Assembly (NCBI GenBank): GCA_046539045.1
Contig: JBKHHU010000020.1
Location: forward strand, 1 to 26,892
DNA length: 26,892 nucleotides
Reading direction: 5' to 3'
Source: JBKHHU01 sp046539045
Lineage (GTDB): Bacteria > Planctomycetota > Phycisphaerae > SM23-33
Each line of letters opens with the position of its first letter. The first letter of the stretch is position 1. The notes beneath the pieces are model-generated. The model had not been told where the DNA came from. It did no database searches and worked only from the letters and a program-made list of their open reading frames with translations. Shown here one piece after another: positions 25,794 through 26,892 of this stretch. Made by a program: the position numbers and the translations under genes.

Positions 25794-25960
25794 AGGCCCA
25801 CTCCTGAAAAATGAAACGGGCGTGGCGCGATCGCCGCCATGACCGAAGACTGTCCTGCTCCTTGTGCGACAAGGGCAACCTCATCTGAAGCATGCTTGTT
25901 CGTCCAGGTTGACGAAACATCAACCCGCGCTCCTGCATTTGGTACGTCGCCAAGACAGTA
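25794..25960 (-). other. Long structured leader of the small protein-SNase-truB unit
   Basis: About 165 bases lie between the predicted transcription start and the GTG. Read on the minus strand, GGTTGA and TCAACC pair around a 7-base loop (25907-25925), and CCTTGT pairs with ACAAGG around a 3-base CGC loop (25860-25874). No gene can be supported here, although an in-frame short ORF overlaps it. It could regulate translation of the small gene. Confidence 0.4.
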
Positions 25961-25966
25961 TCTGCA

Positions 25967-25994
25967 ATTGTAGATGCACCGCACCCGGGGTCAA
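25967..25994 (-). promoter_or_regulatory. Promoter for the small protein-SNase-truB unit
   Basis: On the minus strand TTGACC (25989-25994) and TACAAT (25967-25972) are separated by 16 bases, each matching five of six consensus positions. It lies between the OmpH-like gene end and the small gene. Confidence 0.65.
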
Positions 25995-26031
25995 GTGCCT
26001 GCGCCGGAGAATTCCGCGGTATCCGGGAGTC

Positions 26032-26688
26032 TCAGAAAGAGTTGCCGTTCCCGTCCTTCTTCTCGGCGTCTCTTTTCTTGTCAGCCTGAAGCTTGTCGCG
26101 GTAGGTGTTGTTGAGTCGTTCGATGACCTCGCGGGTGATGTCGAGGCTCTCGTGAAAGTAAAGCACGCGAGGCTGGCGGACCTTCTCAACCAGTTCTTCG
26201 GGTGTATCCGCCTTTATCCGGGACGTGTCCGGCAGGACGAGCTTGAGCCCGCGATCTTCGGCGGTTTCTTCGATCGCTTTTCTGATATTCTTGTAGATGA
26301 CGACCGTGGTGTCTCCCCACTGTTGTTGCAGGTCGACCATAGATGACTTCTGCCAAGCCTGCAAAGCAATTATACCGTCGCGGATGGTTTTCCGCAGATC
26401 GCTGTGTTCGTCGCTCCCTGCCTCCAGCGTGCTCAGTTTTGCCTGCATGTCTTTGATCTTGTTTTCCCTGGAGCGGTTCTCTTCCTCCAGTTTCTTCTTC
26501 TTCGCCATCAGGCGTTTGCTTGTGTCGGACGCCTGCTGGGAGTGGTTGAAAACGTCCTCAATGTTGACGATGCCGACCTGAACCCCGGATGGCGGAACGG
26601 GGCGGGTAGTCGGCTCCTGGGCCGACAGCAGCAGCCCGGCGGACAGGGACAATGCGAGTACGGCGGCAGTCAACTGGTGATGGTTCAT
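26032..26688 (-). CDS. OmpH/Skp-family periplasmic chaperone
   Basis: 218 residues. A signal peptide (MNHHQLTAAVLALSLSAGLLLSAQE) is followed by GIVNIEDVFNHSQ, the typical OmpH start, then a coiled coil rich in Lys and Glu (KRLMAKKKKLEEENRSRE) and the C-terminal strand GLKLVLPDTS. This is a typical Skp architecture: tentacle-like coiled coils binding unfolded outer-membrane proteins. GAGGGAAG lies just before the ATG. The fold is clear but the precise client is unknown. A Gram-negative-type envelope is supported by this gene. Confidence 0.93.
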   Translation of the reverse strand: MNHHQLTAAVLALSLSAGLLLSAQEPTTRPVPPSGVQVGIVNIEDVFNHSQQASDTSKRLMAKKKKLEEENRSRENKIKDMQAKLSTLEAGSDEHSDLRKTIRDGIIALQAWQKSSMVDLQQQWGDTTVVIYKNIRKAIEETAEDRGLKLVLPDTSRIKADTPEELVEKVRQPRVLYFHESLDITREVIERLNNTYRDKLQADKKRDAEKKDGNGNSF

Positions 26689-26767
26689 GTGCTTCCCTCT
26701 TTCTGATCATCAGACGATGTGTACCGATGGGGATGGACCCGCCAATCCCCGACGGGTTAGCGGGCAT

Positions 26768-26796
26768 ATTTCAGCGAGGAGGACAGCTGAGGGCAA
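26768..26796 (-). promoter_or_regulatory. Candidate promoter for the OmpH-like gene
   Basis: On the minus strand TTGCCC (26791-26796) and TGAAAT (26768-26773) are separated by 17 bases, each matching four of six consensus positions. The remaining sequence up to 26892 shows no gene on either strand. Confidence 0.3.
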
Positions 26797-26892
26797 AGCT
26801 GTTGACGCCATGCAATGCTGCCTAAGCTACCGACGGCGCGGTTTTTCCCTTGTCCACGCGCGGCGGGCCTGAAACAATGCCTCGTCAAACGA

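Overview
The window is high-GC bacterial chromosome with long genes, few gaps and no mobile element, tRNA, rRNA or CRISPR array that I can see. Gene content (a large MoxR/DUF58/von Willebrand A cluster, OmpH-like periplasmic chaperone, intracellular-type GH28 and GH130 enzymes, heptamer-type intergenic repeat) suggests a Planctomycetota member, probably Phycisphaerae-like. This is an inference from gene style; no marker was compared with a database.

Layout. (1) 361-12853, plus strand: an operon-like run of a three-TM coiled-coil protein, a broken NHL-repeat gene, a 986-residue protein with two vWA domains, a MoxR AAA+ ATPase, a DUF58 protein, a BatA-like vWA protein, a secreted or membrane protein of about 703 residues, and an ABC ATPase with no permease next to it. 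Four vWA folds with visible metal-site motifs sit around one MoxR chaperone, which implies an envelope-associated machine. (2) 12863-17103, minus strand: GH130 phosphorylase-like enzyme, GH28 polygalacturonase-like enzyme, a perfect terminator hairpin, an alpha/beta hydrolase, a 204-residue unknown protein and a small membrane protein with an uncertain start. (3) 17525-23969, plus strand: PfkB-family sugar kinase, ThpR/LigT 2H phosphoesterase, RecA, AroA, a polytopic membrane protein, RpiB, and a single-TM propeller-like protein. (4) 23966-26688, minus strand: an OmpH/Skp-like chaperone with its own region, then a promoter, a long leader, an 81-residue protein, a membrane-anchored SNase-like nuclease and TruB.

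How the genes relate. Region 1 is the only likely multi-protein system: MoxR ATPases typically act on vWA proteins, and the membrane segments of the partners place the assembly at the cytoplasmic membrane. Region 2 looks like handling of imported oligosaccharides, since neither glycosidase carries a signal peptide. Regions 3 and 4 are mainly housekeeping. The points most worth checking are the NHL pseudogene scar at about 2297-2305, the orphan ABC ATPase, the seven-unit heptamer repeat between GH130 and GH28, the highly paired RNA-like element between recA and aroA, competing inverted repeats before recA, and the probable frame problem in the small gene at 12863-13109.
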